Below, piece by piece: positions 1-8,486 of a stretch of 47,323 nt of DNA. The position numbers were made by a program, and so were the translations under genes. The first letter of the stretch is position 1. Each line of letters begins with the position of its first letter. This DNA comes from Sulfurirhabdus sp043759595 (GTDB taxonomy: Bacteria; Pseudomonadota; Gammaproteobacteria; Burkholderiales; SMCO01), in the NCBI GenBank assembly GCA_043759595.1, contig JAYVLG010000071.1, forward strand, positions 1-47,323, written 5' to 3'. A model generated the notes under the pieces. The model was not told the DNA's origin. It was given only the letters and a program-made list of their open reading frames with translations, and did no database searches.

Positions 1-59
1 TTTTACCCCCCTTCACACCGCCGATCCCCTTTGCCTTGCTGGCCTCAGGAAGAAGCCGA

Positions 60-87
60 ATTATACAGCCACAGCCTCTTGGGTCAA
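60..87 (-). promoter_or_regulatory. Strong sigma70-type promoter reading out of the left edge
   Basis: Read on the minus strand there is TTGACC, a 16-nt spacer and a perfect TATAAT, followed by a GC-rich discriminator (TCGGCTTC). Upstream (about 88-130) the DNA is very AT-rich, like an UP element. This combination is typical of rRNA or tRNA operon promoters. No gene is visible in the remaining 59 bases, so an rRNA operon downstream is an inference. Between this promoter and the tyrS stop I see no gene. Confidence 0.55.
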
Positions 88-237
88 GGCTTTATTACAA
101 TTACTTTGCAAATATTATATATAGCCTTTCGTATCAATCAATTACAACTATCAGGATTTATGCTTTGCATTCTTTCCTCGTTTCCAATTCTATTTCACGC
201 AGGCTATAGCGTTTTAAATCCATCCATATCTGTATGC

Positions 238-1437
238 TCAGGAAATGGTTACCCGTGCAAATTTACGTTTACCTACTTGCAAGACCAATGTTTCACCTTT
301 AGGAATGGAGACAGTTTTATCTGTCACTTTTTCTCCATTAATCTTGACGCCTCCCTGATCTACCATTCTCATCGCTTCCGAAGTACTGGCCGTCAATCCG
401 GCTTGTTTGATAATCTGCATTAAAGATAAGGTATCGACGTCTGCTTTTAATTCCACATCGGGCATTTCATCCGGGGTTGCTCCCTTTTGAAACCGATCAA
501 TAAAATTTTGATGGGCACGAGCTGCATCTTCTCGACTATGGAAGCGTTCGATCATTTCCTCGGCAAGACGGATTTTTACGTCCCGAGGATTTGCCCCTTG
601 CGCCACTTCCTGCTTCCATTTTTCAATTTCAGACATCGGCCTGAAACTCAATAACTCAAGATAGCGCCACATGAGATCATCGGAGATAGACATGATCTTG
701 CCAAACATTTCATCAGGGACGTCGCTGATACCAATATAGTTACCCAGCGACTTGGACATTTTTTGAACACCATCCAATCCTTCCAATATTGGCATCGTGA
801 GCACCACTTGCGGCGACTGACCAAAGTGTTTTTGAAGTTCACGCCCCACCAGCAAATTGAATTTCTGATCGGTGCCACCCAACTCGACATCCGACTTCAT
901 TGCCACTGAATCGTAACCCTGAATCAATGGGTATAGAAATTCGTGTATCGCAATGGGTTGCCCACTGTGGTATCGCTTATGAAAATCATCACGTTCAAGC
1001 ATGCGCGCCACAGTATGTTTTGCAGCCAGGCTAATGAGATCAGCCGAACTCATTGCGTTCATCCAGCTTGAATTAAACATGACCAGCGTTTTTTCTGGAT
1101 CGAGTATCTTGAATATCTGCTGCTCATAGGAACGCGCATTCTCGATGACTTCATCTCGGGTTAGTGGCTTGCGGGTAACATTTTTTCCGGTAGGATCACC
1201 GATCATGCCTGTAAAATCACCAATCAAGAACATGGCTTCGTGTCCCAGTTCCTGGAACTGTCTTAACTTGTTCAACAATACCGTATGACCCAGATGCAGA
1301 TCCGGCGCAGTGGGATCAAAACCCGCCTTGACACGTAGCCGTTTGCCTGAGGTCAATTTATCTTTCAGCTCTTGCTCAACCAGCACTTCTTCACTACCAC
1401 GCTTGATGAGATGAAGGGCTTCTTCGATATTCGTCAT
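238..1437 (-). CDS. tyrS: Tyrosyl-tRNA synthetase
   Basis: This cytoplasmic class I aminoacyl-tRNA synthetase charges tRNA(Tyr) with tyrosine. The HIGH signature appears as HLGH at about residues 48-51 and the KMSKS loop as KMSKSLGN. The stretch QGYDSVAMKSDVELGGTDQKF carries the tyrosine and tRNA binding residues, split here only by normal variation. The C-terminal ~65 residues form an S4-like RNA-binding domain. I chose the ATG at 1437 because AGAGGAAA lies just upstream; the reading frame extends to a TTG at 1479 that has no comparable site. The resulting 399 aa is normal for the family. It is divergent from the M23 peptidase gene, an arrangement also known from Pseudomonas (tyrS, peptidase, anmK, erpA). 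Confidence 0.96.
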   Translation of the reverse strand: MTNIEEALHLIKRGSEEVLVEQELKDKLTSGKRLRVKAGFDPTAPDLHLGHTVLLNKLRQFQELGHEAMFLIGDFTGMIGDPTGKNVTRKPLTRDEVIENARSYEQQIFKILDPEKTLVMFNSSWMNAMSSADLISLAAKHTVARMLERDDFHKRYHSGQPIAIHEFLYPLIQGYDSVAMKSDVELGGTDQKFNLLVGRELQKHFGQSPQVVLTMPILEGLDGVQKMSKSLGNYIGISDVPDEMFGKIMSISDDLMWRYLELLSFRPMSEIEKWKQEVAQGANPRDVKIRLAEEMIERFHSREDAARAHQNFIDRFQKGATPDEMPDVELKADVDTLSLMQIIKQAGLTASTSEAMRMVDQGGVKINGEKVTDKTVSIPKGETLVLQVGKRKFARVTIS

Positions 1438-1573
1438 ACTTTCCTCTATTAAATTTGCTTCATTTATATTTAAGTTCAAGATTGCTCAGGAAAAAATGAA
1501 CAAATCATAATTTGGCCGCTCAGCTATTTTTTGGTATCCTGTCGTCTAGCTATAAAATACCGATGAGACAACA

Positions 1574-2893
1574 ATGAATAATATTGAAGATGCGATTTTA
1601 ACGCAAAAGCAAAACGAACAAGAACGAAAATTAGGTTTACGTTGGCTGGTGGGGCTTTCCAGCATCCCTCTTTTTGGAATAGTTGCCGCTTTCGGTATCG
1701 CGCCACAAACCGATGCCACCAAAATTTCCGTACAAACCATCATTCAAGAACTACCGCTACCAACTGCCACTATAGCTGAAGAAAGTGGTGCGGAATATTG
1801 GCGTGCTGAAAAAATTCAGCGTGGCGACACAATAGCTAGCCTGCTTTCCAGGCTTAAAGTAAACGACCCAAATGCATTGAGCTTTTTAAACAGCAGTAAA
1901 GATGCTTCAATGTTATATCAGTTGCGCCCCGGTAAAGTGGTCAGCGCACAAACCAGTGACGACGGTGAATTACTGAGTTTGCGCTATATCCATTCTGACG
2001 GCACCATGTTGCAAGTTGACAAGGATGGTGATAGCTACAAAGCATCTGAAGAAACTCTGAAGCTGGAAAACAGGGTTTCCATGAAATCCGGAGAAATTAA
2101 AAGCTCCCTTTTTGCTGCGACAGATGCAATTAACCTGCCTGATTCCATTGCCATTCAGATGGCCGAAATGTTTTCAACAGACGTAGACTTCCATCAGGAT
2201 TTGCGTAAAGGCGATCGCTTCACTGTTGTTTATGAGACTTTTTATAATAACGGCGAACCCGTTAAAACTGGCAGAATCCTTGCTGCTGAGTTTGTGAACC
2301 AAGGTAAAACCTATCGCGCTGTCTATTTCCAGGATAAGCAGGGACATGGCGATTATTACACGCCGGAAGGAAAAAATTTGCGTAAGGCATTTTTACGCTC
2401 TCCTCTGGAGTTTTCCCGCATCAGCTCCGGCTTTACCACCGCCCGCTTCCACCCGGTTTTGCAACAATGGCGCGCTCACAAAGGTGTTGATTATGCCGCC
2501 CCTACAGGCACCCGCATCAAAGCAACCGCCGACGCCACAGTTGAGTTCGTCGGCCAAAAAAGTGGTTATGGCAACTTCATCCTTTTGCAGCATCAAGGAA
2601 AATTCAGCACTGCTTACGGCCATCTATCAGGTTTTGCAAAAGGACTACATCGCGGTTCCAAAGTGAATCAAGGTGATGTTATTGGTTTTGTTGGCATGAC
2701 GGGACTTGCGACAGGGCCTCACTTGCATTACGAATTCCGTATTGCCGGTGTTCAACACGACCCTCTGTCTGTTGACATGCCGATTGCGTTTCCCATTGCT
2801 GCAGCATACAAACATGATTTTAACAACACTGTTGCCCCATTGATGGCGCGTTTGAGTTTGCTGCGCGGCACCAATCTGGCTAGTCTTGACTAA
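1574..2893 (+). CDS. M23 family murein endopeptidase (MepM/OapA-like)
   Basis: This is a predicted inner-membrane-anchored peptidoglycan DD-endopeptidase of the LytM/M23 zinc type, 439 aa. A short cytoplasmic N-terminus is followed by one membrane segment near residues 24-44. Next comes a LysM/OapA-like region (RAEKIQRGDTIASLLSRL), then a linker domain. The C-terminal M23 domain keeps the zinc ligands in HKGVDYAAP and GPHLHYEF. It probably cleaves peptide cross-links during wall growth. It lies directly upstream of anmK, in conserved synteny with tyrS and anmK, which fits a role in cell-wall turnover. The ATG at 1574 has only a weak ribosome-binding site. Which E. coli paralogue (MepM or another) it matches cannot be told from sequence alone. 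Confidence 0.9.
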   Translation: MNNIEDAILTQKQNEQERKLGLRWLVGLSSIPLFGIVAAFGIAPQTDATKISVQTIIQELPLPTATIAEESGAEYWRAEKIQRGDTIASLLSRLKVNDPNALSFLNSSKDASMLYQLRPGKVVSAQTSDDGELLSLRYIHSDGTMLQVDKDGDSYKASEETLKLENRVSMKSGEIKSSLFAATDAINLPDSIAIQMAEMFSTDVDFHQDLRKGDRFTVVYETFYNNGEPVKTGRILAAEFVNQGKTYRAVYFQDKQGHGDYYTPEGKNLRKAFLRSPLEFSRISSGFTTARFHPVLQQWRAHKGVDYAAPTGTRIKATADATVEFVGQKSGYGNFILLQHQGKFSTAYGHLSGFAKGLHRGSKVNQGDVIGFVGMTGLATGPHLHYEFRIAGVQHDPLSVDMPIAFPIAAAYKHDFNNTVAPLMARLSLLRGTNLASLD

Positions 2894-2913
2894 CTCATAA
2901 CAATATGGGACAA

Positions 2914-2949
2914 GGGGTTACGCTAACATTTACATGGTTGCGTAACCCC
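2914..2949 (+). repeat. Perfect inverted repeat upstream of anmK
   Basis: GGGGTTACGC (2914-2923) and GCGTAACCCC (2940-2949) form a perfect 10-bp stem with a 16-nt loop in the gap between the peptidase stop and the anmK start. No T-run follows, so it is not a standard terminator. The stem ends 13 nt before the TTG start codon of anmK and could affect its translation or protect an mRNA end. Confidence 0.7.
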
Positions 2950-2962
2950 ATCCTGCAAAATC

Positions 2963-4060
2963 TTGGAATCTCAAGCTTACTTTGTTGGCCTCATGTCAGG
3001 CACCAGTCTGGACGGCATTGACGCTGTATTAGTCGTCTTTTCAGACACAGCATCGCACTTGATTCAGAGTGTATATCACCCTTACCCTGAAGACCTTCGG
3101 CAACAACTGCTTGCCTTGCACGCCCCCTCAGATAATGAATTGCATAAATGCGCTGTCGTTGCTAGCGATTTAGCTCGACGTTATGCTAGCGCAGTTAACG
3201 AATTGCTTCTCAAATGCTCGATCTCGGCAACGGCCGTTACCGCAATTGGCGTACATGGGCAAACTATACGCCACCAACCGGAAGCCGGCTATTCGATACA
3301 ACTGAACAATCCGTCACTGCTGACTGAATTAACAGGCATTGCTTCCATTGCGGATTTTCGCAGTCGAGATATCGCTGCTGGCGGACAAGGCGCTCCTTTA
3401 GTACCTGCTTTTCATGCTGCAATGTTCCAGCACCCGGATCAGCACCGCGTCATTGTGAACATTGGTGGAATCAGCAACCTGACAAATCTACCTTTGAGCG
3501 GCAACACAATTGGATTTGATTGTGGCCCCGGCAACTTGCTGATGGATGCCTGGTGTTCAAAACACACAGGTAACCCCTATGACAAAAATGGTGATTGGGC
3601 AAAAAGTGGCGTAGTGATTTCCGAACTTTTACAGAAATTACTTAACCATCCTTTTTTCCAACAACCACCACCAAAGAGTGCAGGACGCGAAAACTTCAAC
3701 CTTCCATGGGTGGAACAACTCCTGTCAGGTCAGGAAAGGCCTGAAGACGTACAGGCAACCTTACTGGAACTGACGGTCAAAAGTATTGCTGAAGCCATTT
3801 CGAATTACTGCAGTGGCGCGGAGGAAATCTATCTATGTGGTGGTGGCGCGAGAAATGGCGCTTTACTTTCTTCAATGCAGAAAACGCTTAGCGATCAACA
3901 TGTTGCTCTCACTGATGAACTGGGTGTAGATGCGGATTGGCTGGAGGCCTTTGCATTCGCGTGGTTAGCTAGACAAACATCACTTGGACTTGCAGGTAAC
4001 TTGCCGGCCGTGACAGGTGCGAAACACCCTTGTATTTTAGGCGCAATCTATCCAGTTTAA
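2963..4060 (+). CDS. anmK: Anhydro-N-acetylmuramic acid kinase
   Basis: AnmK phosphorylates and opens 1,6-anhydro-MurNAc released by lytic transglycosylases, giving MurNAc-6-P for cell-wall recycling. Family signatures are present in order: VGLMSGTSLDGID near the N-terminus, DFRSRDIAAGGQGAPLVPAFH-type sugar-binding segment, NIGGISNLT, GFDCGPGNLLMDAW and LCGGGARNGALL. At 365 aa it has the usual length. The start must be the TTG at 2963: the conserved VGLMSGTS motif begins at residue 8, and no ATG or GTG lies between it and the in-frame stop at 2924. No clear Shine-Dalgarno is seen, and a hairpin lies just upstream. It follows the M23 peptidase gene and converges on the citrate synthase gene. 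Confidence 0.95.
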   Translation: MESQAYFVGLMSGTSLDGIDAVLVVFSDTASHLIQSVYHPYPEDLRQQLLALHAPSDNELHKCAVVASDLARRYASAVNELLLKCSISATAVTAIGVHGQTIRHQPEAGYSIQLNNPSLLTELTGIASIADFRSRDIAAGGQGAPLVPAFHAAMFQHPDQHRVIVNIGGISNLTNLPLSGNTIGFDCGPGNLLMDAWCSKHTGNPYDKNGDWAKSGVVISELLQKLLNHPFFQQPPPKSAGRENFNLPWVEQLLSGQERPEDVQATLLELTVKSIAEAISNYCSGAEEIYLCGGGARNGALLSSMQKTLSDQHVALTDELGVDADWLEAFAFAWLARQTSLGLAGNLPAVTGAKHPCILGAIYPV

Positions 4061-4091
4061 TTCCAAGCAATGAACGATAGAATTAAATTTA

Positions 4092-4124
4092 AAAATGGCC
4101 GGTCAGAATTTGACCGGCCATTTT
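4092..4124. terminator. Bidirectional rho-independent terminator between anmK and gltA
   Basis: AAAATGGCCGGTCA (4092-4105) and TGACCGGCCATTTT (4111-4124) form a perfect 14-bp stem with the 5-nt loop GAATT. The stem has A on one side and T on the other, so it can end both the anmK transcript and the convergent gltA transcript. Confidence 0.92.
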
Positions 4125-4146
4125 ATTTATAAGGCTACTTGTTACT

Positions 4147-5304
4147 TTAACCGCGCTTTTCAATCGGGATATAAGCTTTATCCCGTTCACCAGTGTATAC
4201 CTGAGTAGGACGGAAAATGCGATTCTGACCAAGCTGTTCTTTCCAGTGCGCCAGCCAGCCCGCGCAACGTGCCATGGCGAATATAGAAGTAAACTGATCA
4301 GGTTCTATACCCATTTCTCTGTACAGCACTCCCGAATAGAAATCCACGTTCGGATAAATACCTTTCCCGGCTAACCGCGCTGTCGCCGCTTTTTCCACAG
4401 CCAAAGCGATCTCAAATAACGGCCCCACTTTTCCAGATCTTGTATCCACCAGTTTGTGCATCAAGCCTTCAAGAATAACTGCTCGCGGATCTTTAACCGA
4501 GTATTCCCGATGACCAAAACCCCAGATTTTCTTTTTTGCAGCCAATTGTTTTTCAATGTAAGCGTCTGCTTTTTCAGGACTGCCAATTTCTTCCAGCATT
4601 TTGATAACCTGCTGGTTAGCTCCACCATGCAACGGGCCTGACAGTGCTGCAATACCCGAAGTAATAACGGCATAAGGACTGGCTAGCGTTGACCCCGCCA
4701 CCAACACGGCAAAAGTTGAGGCATTAATCGTGTGCTCAGCATGCAAAATTAAACACACATCGAGAATACGCGCCATTTCCGGATCTGGCTCATTACCCGT
4801 TAACATCCATAAAAAATTTTCAGCATGGGTCAGATCTGTACGAGGCTCTATCGGGTCGTAACCATTATGAATATGTTCCCACATGGCAATCATAGTTGGC
4901 ATACGTGCCACAATCTTGACTGACATGTTGTGAACATAATTCAGGTCTTCACAAGCATCGCCTGTTAAACAGTCGCTGCCGGGATAAAACATACCCAGAC
5001 AGGCAACCATGGATTGCAGCATATCCATCGGATGACCGGTTGGAGGCAATTGCTGCATCAATTCACGTATACGGAATTTCACCCGACGATTTTTGCGCAT
5101 CTGCCGATCAAATTCTTCCAGATCATGCGCATTGGGCAATTGGCCATCCAACAACAGCAGTGCTGTTTCTTCAAAAGTACTTTGTTTGGTTAGCACCTCA
5201 ATCGGGTAGCCACGATAAGCCAGCAGACCTTTTTCACCATCGATGAAGGATATATTTGATTTTGTGGCTGGTACGCCCTCAAGGCCCGGTACGTATTCGT
5301 TCAT
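4147..5304 (-). CDS. gltA: Citrate synthase (short, type I-like)
   Basis: This enzyme condenses acetyl-CoA with oxaloacetate to give citrate, the entry step of the TCA cycle. It is 385 aa, the length of Bacillus/archaeal-type dimeric citrate synthases rather than the longer E. coli type. The catalytic His lies in LSGPLHGGAN (about 226), a second His in WGFGHREY (about 265) and the active Asp in VDFYSG. The N-terminal GLLAYRGYPIEVL segment is also typical. 2-Methylcitrate synthase (PrpC) has the same fold; no prpB or other propionate genes are nearby, so citrate synthase is preferred. The ATG at 5304 is preceded on the minus strand by AGGGAACCGT. The gene ends at the bidirectional terminator shared with anmK. 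Confidence 0.88.
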   Translation of the reverse strand: MNEYVPGLEGVPATKSNISFIDGEKGLLAYRGYPIEVLTKQSTFEETALLLLDGQLPNAHDLEEFDRQMRKNRRVKFRIRELMQQLPPTGHPMDMLQSMVACLGMFYPGSDCLTGDACEDLNYVHNMSVKIVARMPTMIAMWEHIHNGYDPIEPRTDLTHAENFLWMLTGNEPDPEMARILDVCLILHAEHTINASTFAVLVAGSTLASPYAVITSGIAALSGPLHGGANQQVIKMLEEIGSPEKADAYIEKQLAAKKKIWGFGHREYSVKDPRAVILEGLMHKLVDTRSGKVGPLFEIALAVEKAATARLAGKGIYPNVDFYSGVLYREMGIEPDQFTSIFAMARCAGWLAHWKEQLGQNRIFRPTQVYTGERDKAYIPIEKRG

Positions 5305-5368
5305 TACGGTTCCCTAAAAACAAAAAGGAGGCGAACTTCGCCTCCCAATGATTCAGCAATAATTTTAT

Positions 5369-5719
5369 TTAAGCTGAGAAAGAAGAGCCACACCCGCAAG
5401 TAGAAGTGGCATTTGGATTCTTAATGACAAACTGCGCGCCTTCCAGACCTTCCTGATAGTCAATTTCTGCACCTGCCAGATATTGAAAGCTCATCGGATC
5501 AATCAGCAATGTAACACCATTCTTTTGCAAAGCCGTATCATCTTCATTAACCACTTCATCAAAAGTGAAGCCATACTGAAAACCTGAGCAACCACCACCG
5601 CTAACAAACACGCGTAATTTCAGCTCGGTATTTCCTTCTTCTTCGATCAGCTCTTTTACCTTGCTAGCTGCGCTATCGGTAAAATTCAAAGGGCTTTCCA
5701 TTTCGGTTACAGCATTCAT
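5369..5719 (-). CDS. erpA: Iron-sulfur cluster insertion protein ErpA
   Basis: ErpA is an A-type carrier that hands iron-sulfur clusters to apo-proteins. The protein is 116 aa and carries the three conserved cysteines: one in SGGGCSGFQY and two in the C-terminal CGCGSSFSA. I chose the ATG at 5719 because AAGGAGTT sits 4-5 nt upstream; a GTG five codons further up would place that site inside the gene. It is the last gene of a row argC, membrane protein, bactofilin, erpA, with gltA beyond it. Its presence near tyrS and anmK matches a known arrangement in Pseudomonas. Confidence 0.95.
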   Translation of the reverse strand: MNAVTEMESPLNFTDSAASKVKELIEEEGNTELKLRVFVSGGGCSGFQYGFTFDEVVNEDDTALQKNGVTLLIDPMSFQYLAGAEIDYQEGLEGAQFVIKNPNATSTCGCGSSFSA

Positions 5720-5777
5720 GATAACTCCTTGCACACATTAAGTTACTATTATCTATCAACTATTGATGATAGGTCAA

Positions 5778-6185
5778 TTATTTAGTCACAGTTTTCAACT
5801 CAACTATCGGAGCTGCCTCATTTCCATGGGGATGCACAAGCTTCCCTTCAACAACTGCCCCAAGGTGCATTTCCAGCGTTTTATAGCACACATCACCTGT
5901 GACCCTGGATTTTGATTGAAGTTCCACATATTCAGAAGCATTAACCGGGCCGATCACTGTACCATTAATCACGACATGGGATACATTTATCGCCCCTTCA
6001 ATCACCGCCTTCTCACTCAGAACCAGCGTACAAGGCTTATCACCATCAGCACTGACACTTCCCTTTATGCAGCCATCAACGTGCAGACCACCTGAAAACT
6101 TCACATCCCCTTTCAAGGTTGTACCGGCACCAATCAAACTACCGATCTTGGTTTGAGGTTTACTTCGCTTATTTTTGAAAAACAT
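5778..6185 (-). CDS. Bactofilin family protein
   Basis: Bactofilins are small beta-helical proteins that polymerise without nucleotide at the inner face of the membrane and organise envelope-related enzymes. The 135-aa product has a short basic N-terminal tail (MFFKNKRSKPQ), then repeating hydrophobic-glycine turns such as GSLIGAGTTLKGDVKFSGGL, IEGAINVSHVVING and VTGDVCYKTLEM, which is the right-handed beta-helix pattern. The family core is followed by a short polar tail. It sits 13 nt downstream of a gene for a membrane coiled-coil protein, probably as one operon, and that pairing suggests the neighbour is a partner or anchor (inference). Confidence 0.9.
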   Translation of the reverse strand: MFFKNKRSKPQTKIGSLIGAGTTLKGDVKFSGGLHVDGCIKGSVSADGDKPCTLVLSEKAVIEGAINVSHVVINGTVIGPVNASEYVELQSKSRVTGDVCYKTLEMHLGAVVEGKLVHPHGNEAAPIVELKTVTK

Positions 6186-6198
6186 GGCTGATCCTTTT

Positions 6199-6948
6199 CT
6201 AAGATATGTTTACGGTCTGCGTAAACAAGGGTTGTAACGCCCCCTTCTCAAAAACACGCACCTCGACACTTTTCACTTCCGTGCCCGGTGCCACCTGAAA
6301 AATACCTTCAACTCGCTGATAGTATTTAAAATCCAGCGCGACATCCAAAGCATTATTTGATCCAGCACTTGCAATTGGCATCACGATTTTCTTGCCTTTT
6401 TGCAAAGTGTTCGCTAAAAATCGAACTCGGCCCTGAAAATCTTGCCCTCTTGTCCCGGATTGCAAAAATAACGACTGGTAATGATATTCGTTGGGAAAAC
6501 CACTATGCTCCACCTTAAAACGGTACAAGCGGACTGACGATCCTGCTTTGCCATCCGTGGACATCAAATTACGGAAAAAAGTGATGTCTTCCTTAAGACG
6601 GGCATTTTCATCCTGAAGCGCCTTAGCAGACTTGGCCAACTCTCGTTGCGTAGCCACTTCAACTTCTACCTGTCGTTTGGCCACAACGGCCTCAGCTTCA
6701 AATTTACCGGTTTCACGCTGCAGTTTGGATAAACGTTCTCTCAAGTCAGCCAATTCCTGGCGTGTTTCCCTATGATCCAAACCCGTCAGTGCGTTTCCTA
6801 TGTCATACATCCACCAGGCAAGTGCCAGCCCAACTGCAAAAGCTGAAACCACAAACAACCAGCGCCAGTACCAAGGCACATGTGTACGAATCGACATCCG
6901 TGGTGCGGCAATTCCAAACTTGCGCCTTACCGCCCGAACCAACCTCAT
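6199..6948 (-). CDS. Conserved membrane coiled-coil protein (DUF6776-like)
   Basis: I do not know a specific function. The 249-aa product has a basic cytoplasmic N-terminus, one membrane segment around residues 28-47 (WRWLFVVSAFAVGLALAWWM) and then a long charged heptad-rich stretch, about 58-125, that should form a coiled coil. A compact C-terminal domain follows (FRNLMSTDGKAGSSVRLYRF onward), probably periplasmic. It resembles the conserved proteobacterial family found between argC and bactofilin genes. The start ATG overlaps the argC stop as ATGA, so it is translationally coupled to argC, and bactofilin follows 13 nt after its stop. A role with bactofilin at the envelope is inferred from this arrangement only. 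Confidence 0.75.
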   Translation of the reverse strand: MRLVRAVRRKFGIAAPRMSIRTHVPWYWRWLFVVSAFAVGLALAWWMYDIGNALTGLDHRETRQELADLRERLSKLQRETGKFEAEAVVAKRQVEVEVATQRELAKSAKALQDENARLKEDITFFRNLMSTDGKAGSSVRLYRFKVEHSGFPNEYHYQSLFLQSGTRGQDFQGRVRFLANTLQKGKKIVMPIASAGSNNALDVALDFKYYQRVEGIFQVAPGTEVKSVEVRVFEKGALQPLFTQTVNIS

Positions 6949-7973
6949 GGCAGCAGAGGTATCTGCTCCAGACCCATAGTCTCATCCAGCCGGAACATGA
7001 TGTTCATATTTTGTACTGCCTGACCTGAAGCACCTTTCACCAGGTTATCAATTACTGACAATACGACCACCATATCGCCTTCCTGTTGTCGATGCACGGC
7101 GATACGGCAATAGTTCGCACTCCTGACTGAGCGCGTTTCAGGATGCGAACCAGCTGGCATGACATCGACAAAGTGTTCGTTTTCATAGCGTTTTTCAAAC
7201 AACGCCTGCAAATCCACATCTTTAGTAAGGCGCGCATAAAGCGTGGCATGAATACCTCTGATCAACGGTGTCAGATGAGGCACAAACGTTAAACCCGCCT
7301 GTTGACCTGCCATCAGAGAGAGGCCTTGCTTAATTTCAGGTAAGTGTCGGTGTCCAGCCACACCATAGGCTTTGAAATTATCAGATGCTTCTGCAAACAG
7401 GGCATGCACTTCCGCCTTGCGCCCGGCACCACTGACACCGGATTTGCAATCAGCGATCAGATGCCCAACATCCACAACGCCTGCTTCTATCAGGGGTAAA
7501 AATCCAAGCTGTGCTGCGGTTGGGTAACAGCCGGGGTTTGCGACCAAACGGGCTGTTTTTACTTTTTCCCGGTTAATTTCAGGCAGGCCATATACCGCCT
7601 CTGCGATTAAATCAGGGCAAGCGTGCTCCATGCCATACCATTTTTCCCATACACCAACATCTTTGATACGAAAATCGGCAGCGAGATCGATAACGCGCAC
7701 ACCCGAATCAAGCAGCTCTCGAGTTTGCTGCATGGCAATGCCATTGGGCGTTGCAAAAAACACGACATCACAGCTCTTCAAGGGAGCTTCGCCAGGGTCA
7801 GCAAACTTTAAATTAACTCGACCACGCAAATTGGGAAACATCTCGCTCACCGGCATTCCCGCTTCTTTACGTGAAGTGATAGCCTTCAGTTCAACTTTCG
7901 GGTGCTGCGCCAATAAGCGAAGCAGCTCTACACCAGTGTAGCCAGTGCCACCGACAATACCTACTTTAATCAC
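6945..7973 (-). CDS. argC: N-acetyl-gamma-glutamyl-phosphate reductase
   Basis: ArgC reduces N-acetyl-glutamyl-5-phosphate to the semialdehyde with NADPH in arginine biosynthesis. At 342 aa it is the usual length for the short bacterial form. The N-terminal Rossmann motif is VGIVGGTGYTGVELLRLL. The catalytic Cys lies in VANPGCYPTAA, and the later segments KSGVSGAGRKAE and HRHLPEI are characteristic. The gene lies downstream of rplM-rpsI on the same strand but after their terminator, so it is probably transcribed separately. Its stop overlaps the start of the next gene by four bases. Confidence 0.96.
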   Translation of the reverse strand: MIKVGIVGGTGYTGVELLRLLAQHPKVELKAITSRKEAGMPVSEMFPNLRGRVNLKFADPGEAPLKSCDVVFFATPNGIAMQQTRELLDSGVRVIDLAADFRIKDVGVWEKWYGMEHACPDLIAEAVYGLPEINREKVKTARLVANPGCYPTAAQLGFLPLIEAGVVDVGHLIADCKSGVSGAGRKAEVHALFAEASDNFKAYGVAGHRHLPEIKQGLSLMAGQQAGLTFVPHLTPLIRGIHATLYARLTKDVDLQALFEKRYENEHFVDVMPAGSHPETRSVRSANYCRIAVHRQQEGDMVVVLSVIDNLVKGASGQAVQNMNIMFRLDETMGLEQIPLLP

Positions 7974-8041
7974 TATCTGCCCCCATCAATTCAATTCGAG
8001 AACTTTTTATAATAACCATGGAATACCTATTAGGCAATAAA

Positions 8042-8063
8042 AAAGCCGCCCGAAGGCGGCTTT
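8042..8063 (-). terminator. Rho-independent terminator of rplM-rpsI
   Basis: On the minus strand AAAGCCGCC, loop TTCG and GGCGGCTTT form a 9-bp stem with a stable UUCG tetraloop. It is followed by further T residues (TTTATTGCC) and lies about 20 nt after the rpsI stop. Confidence 0.92.
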
Positions 8064-8084
8064 CTAAACAAACGGTAATTAAAA

Positions 8085-8477
8085 TTAACGCTTGGAGAAT
8101 TGCTTTGCACGGCGCGCTTTACGCAGACCGACTTTCTTACGCTCAACTTCACGTGCATCACGTGTGACCAATCCTGCGGCTCTCAATTGAGGTTTCAGGC
8201 TTGCATCATACTCAATCAACGCGCGGGTAATGCCATGACGAACTGCACCAGCCTGACCTGATTCACCACCGCCAATCACGTTTACCATGATGTCAAAGGT
8301 ACCTTCATGATTGGTCAAGACCAAAGGCTGACGCACGACCATACGGCCAGTTTCGCGAGAAAAATAAATATCTACTGGCTTTTCATTTACCGTGATATCG
8401 CCCTTGCCTGGCTTAATAAATACTCTGGCAACAGCGTTTTTACGACGACCAGTACCGTAATGATAGTTTCCGACCAT
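8085..8477 (-). CDS. rpsI: 30S ribosomal protein S9 (uS9)
   Basis: S9 is a small-subunit protein whose C-terminal tail reaches the decoding site and touches P-site tRNA. The 130-aa protein starts GNYHYGTGRRKNAVARVF, contains the GGGESGQAGAVRHGI segment and ends in the basic tail KARRAKQFSKR, whose last arginine is conserved. It follows rplM by 9 nt in the usual rplM-rpsI operon and ends at a strong terminator. The ATG at 8477 is preceded by TTAAGGATAAACC on the minus strand. Confidence 0.98.
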   Translation of the reverse strand: MVGNYHYGTGRRKNAVARVFIKPGKGDITVNEKPVDIYFSRETGRMVVRQPLVLTNHEGTFDIMVNVIGGGESGQAGAVRHGITRALIEYDASLKPQLRAAGLVTRDAREVERKKVGLRKARRAKQFSKR

Positions 8478-8486
8478 GGTTTATCC

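Noticed and set aside
31..423. 130-codon plus-strand frame overlapping the 3' end of tyrS
   Set aside because: It overlaps tyrS antisense, has no ribosome-binding site and an amino acid composition typical of non-coding frames.
4147..5304. 2-methylcitrate synthase (prpC)
   Set aside because: The fold cannot separate the two, but no propionate catabolism genes are adjacent, so citrate synthase is the simpler call.
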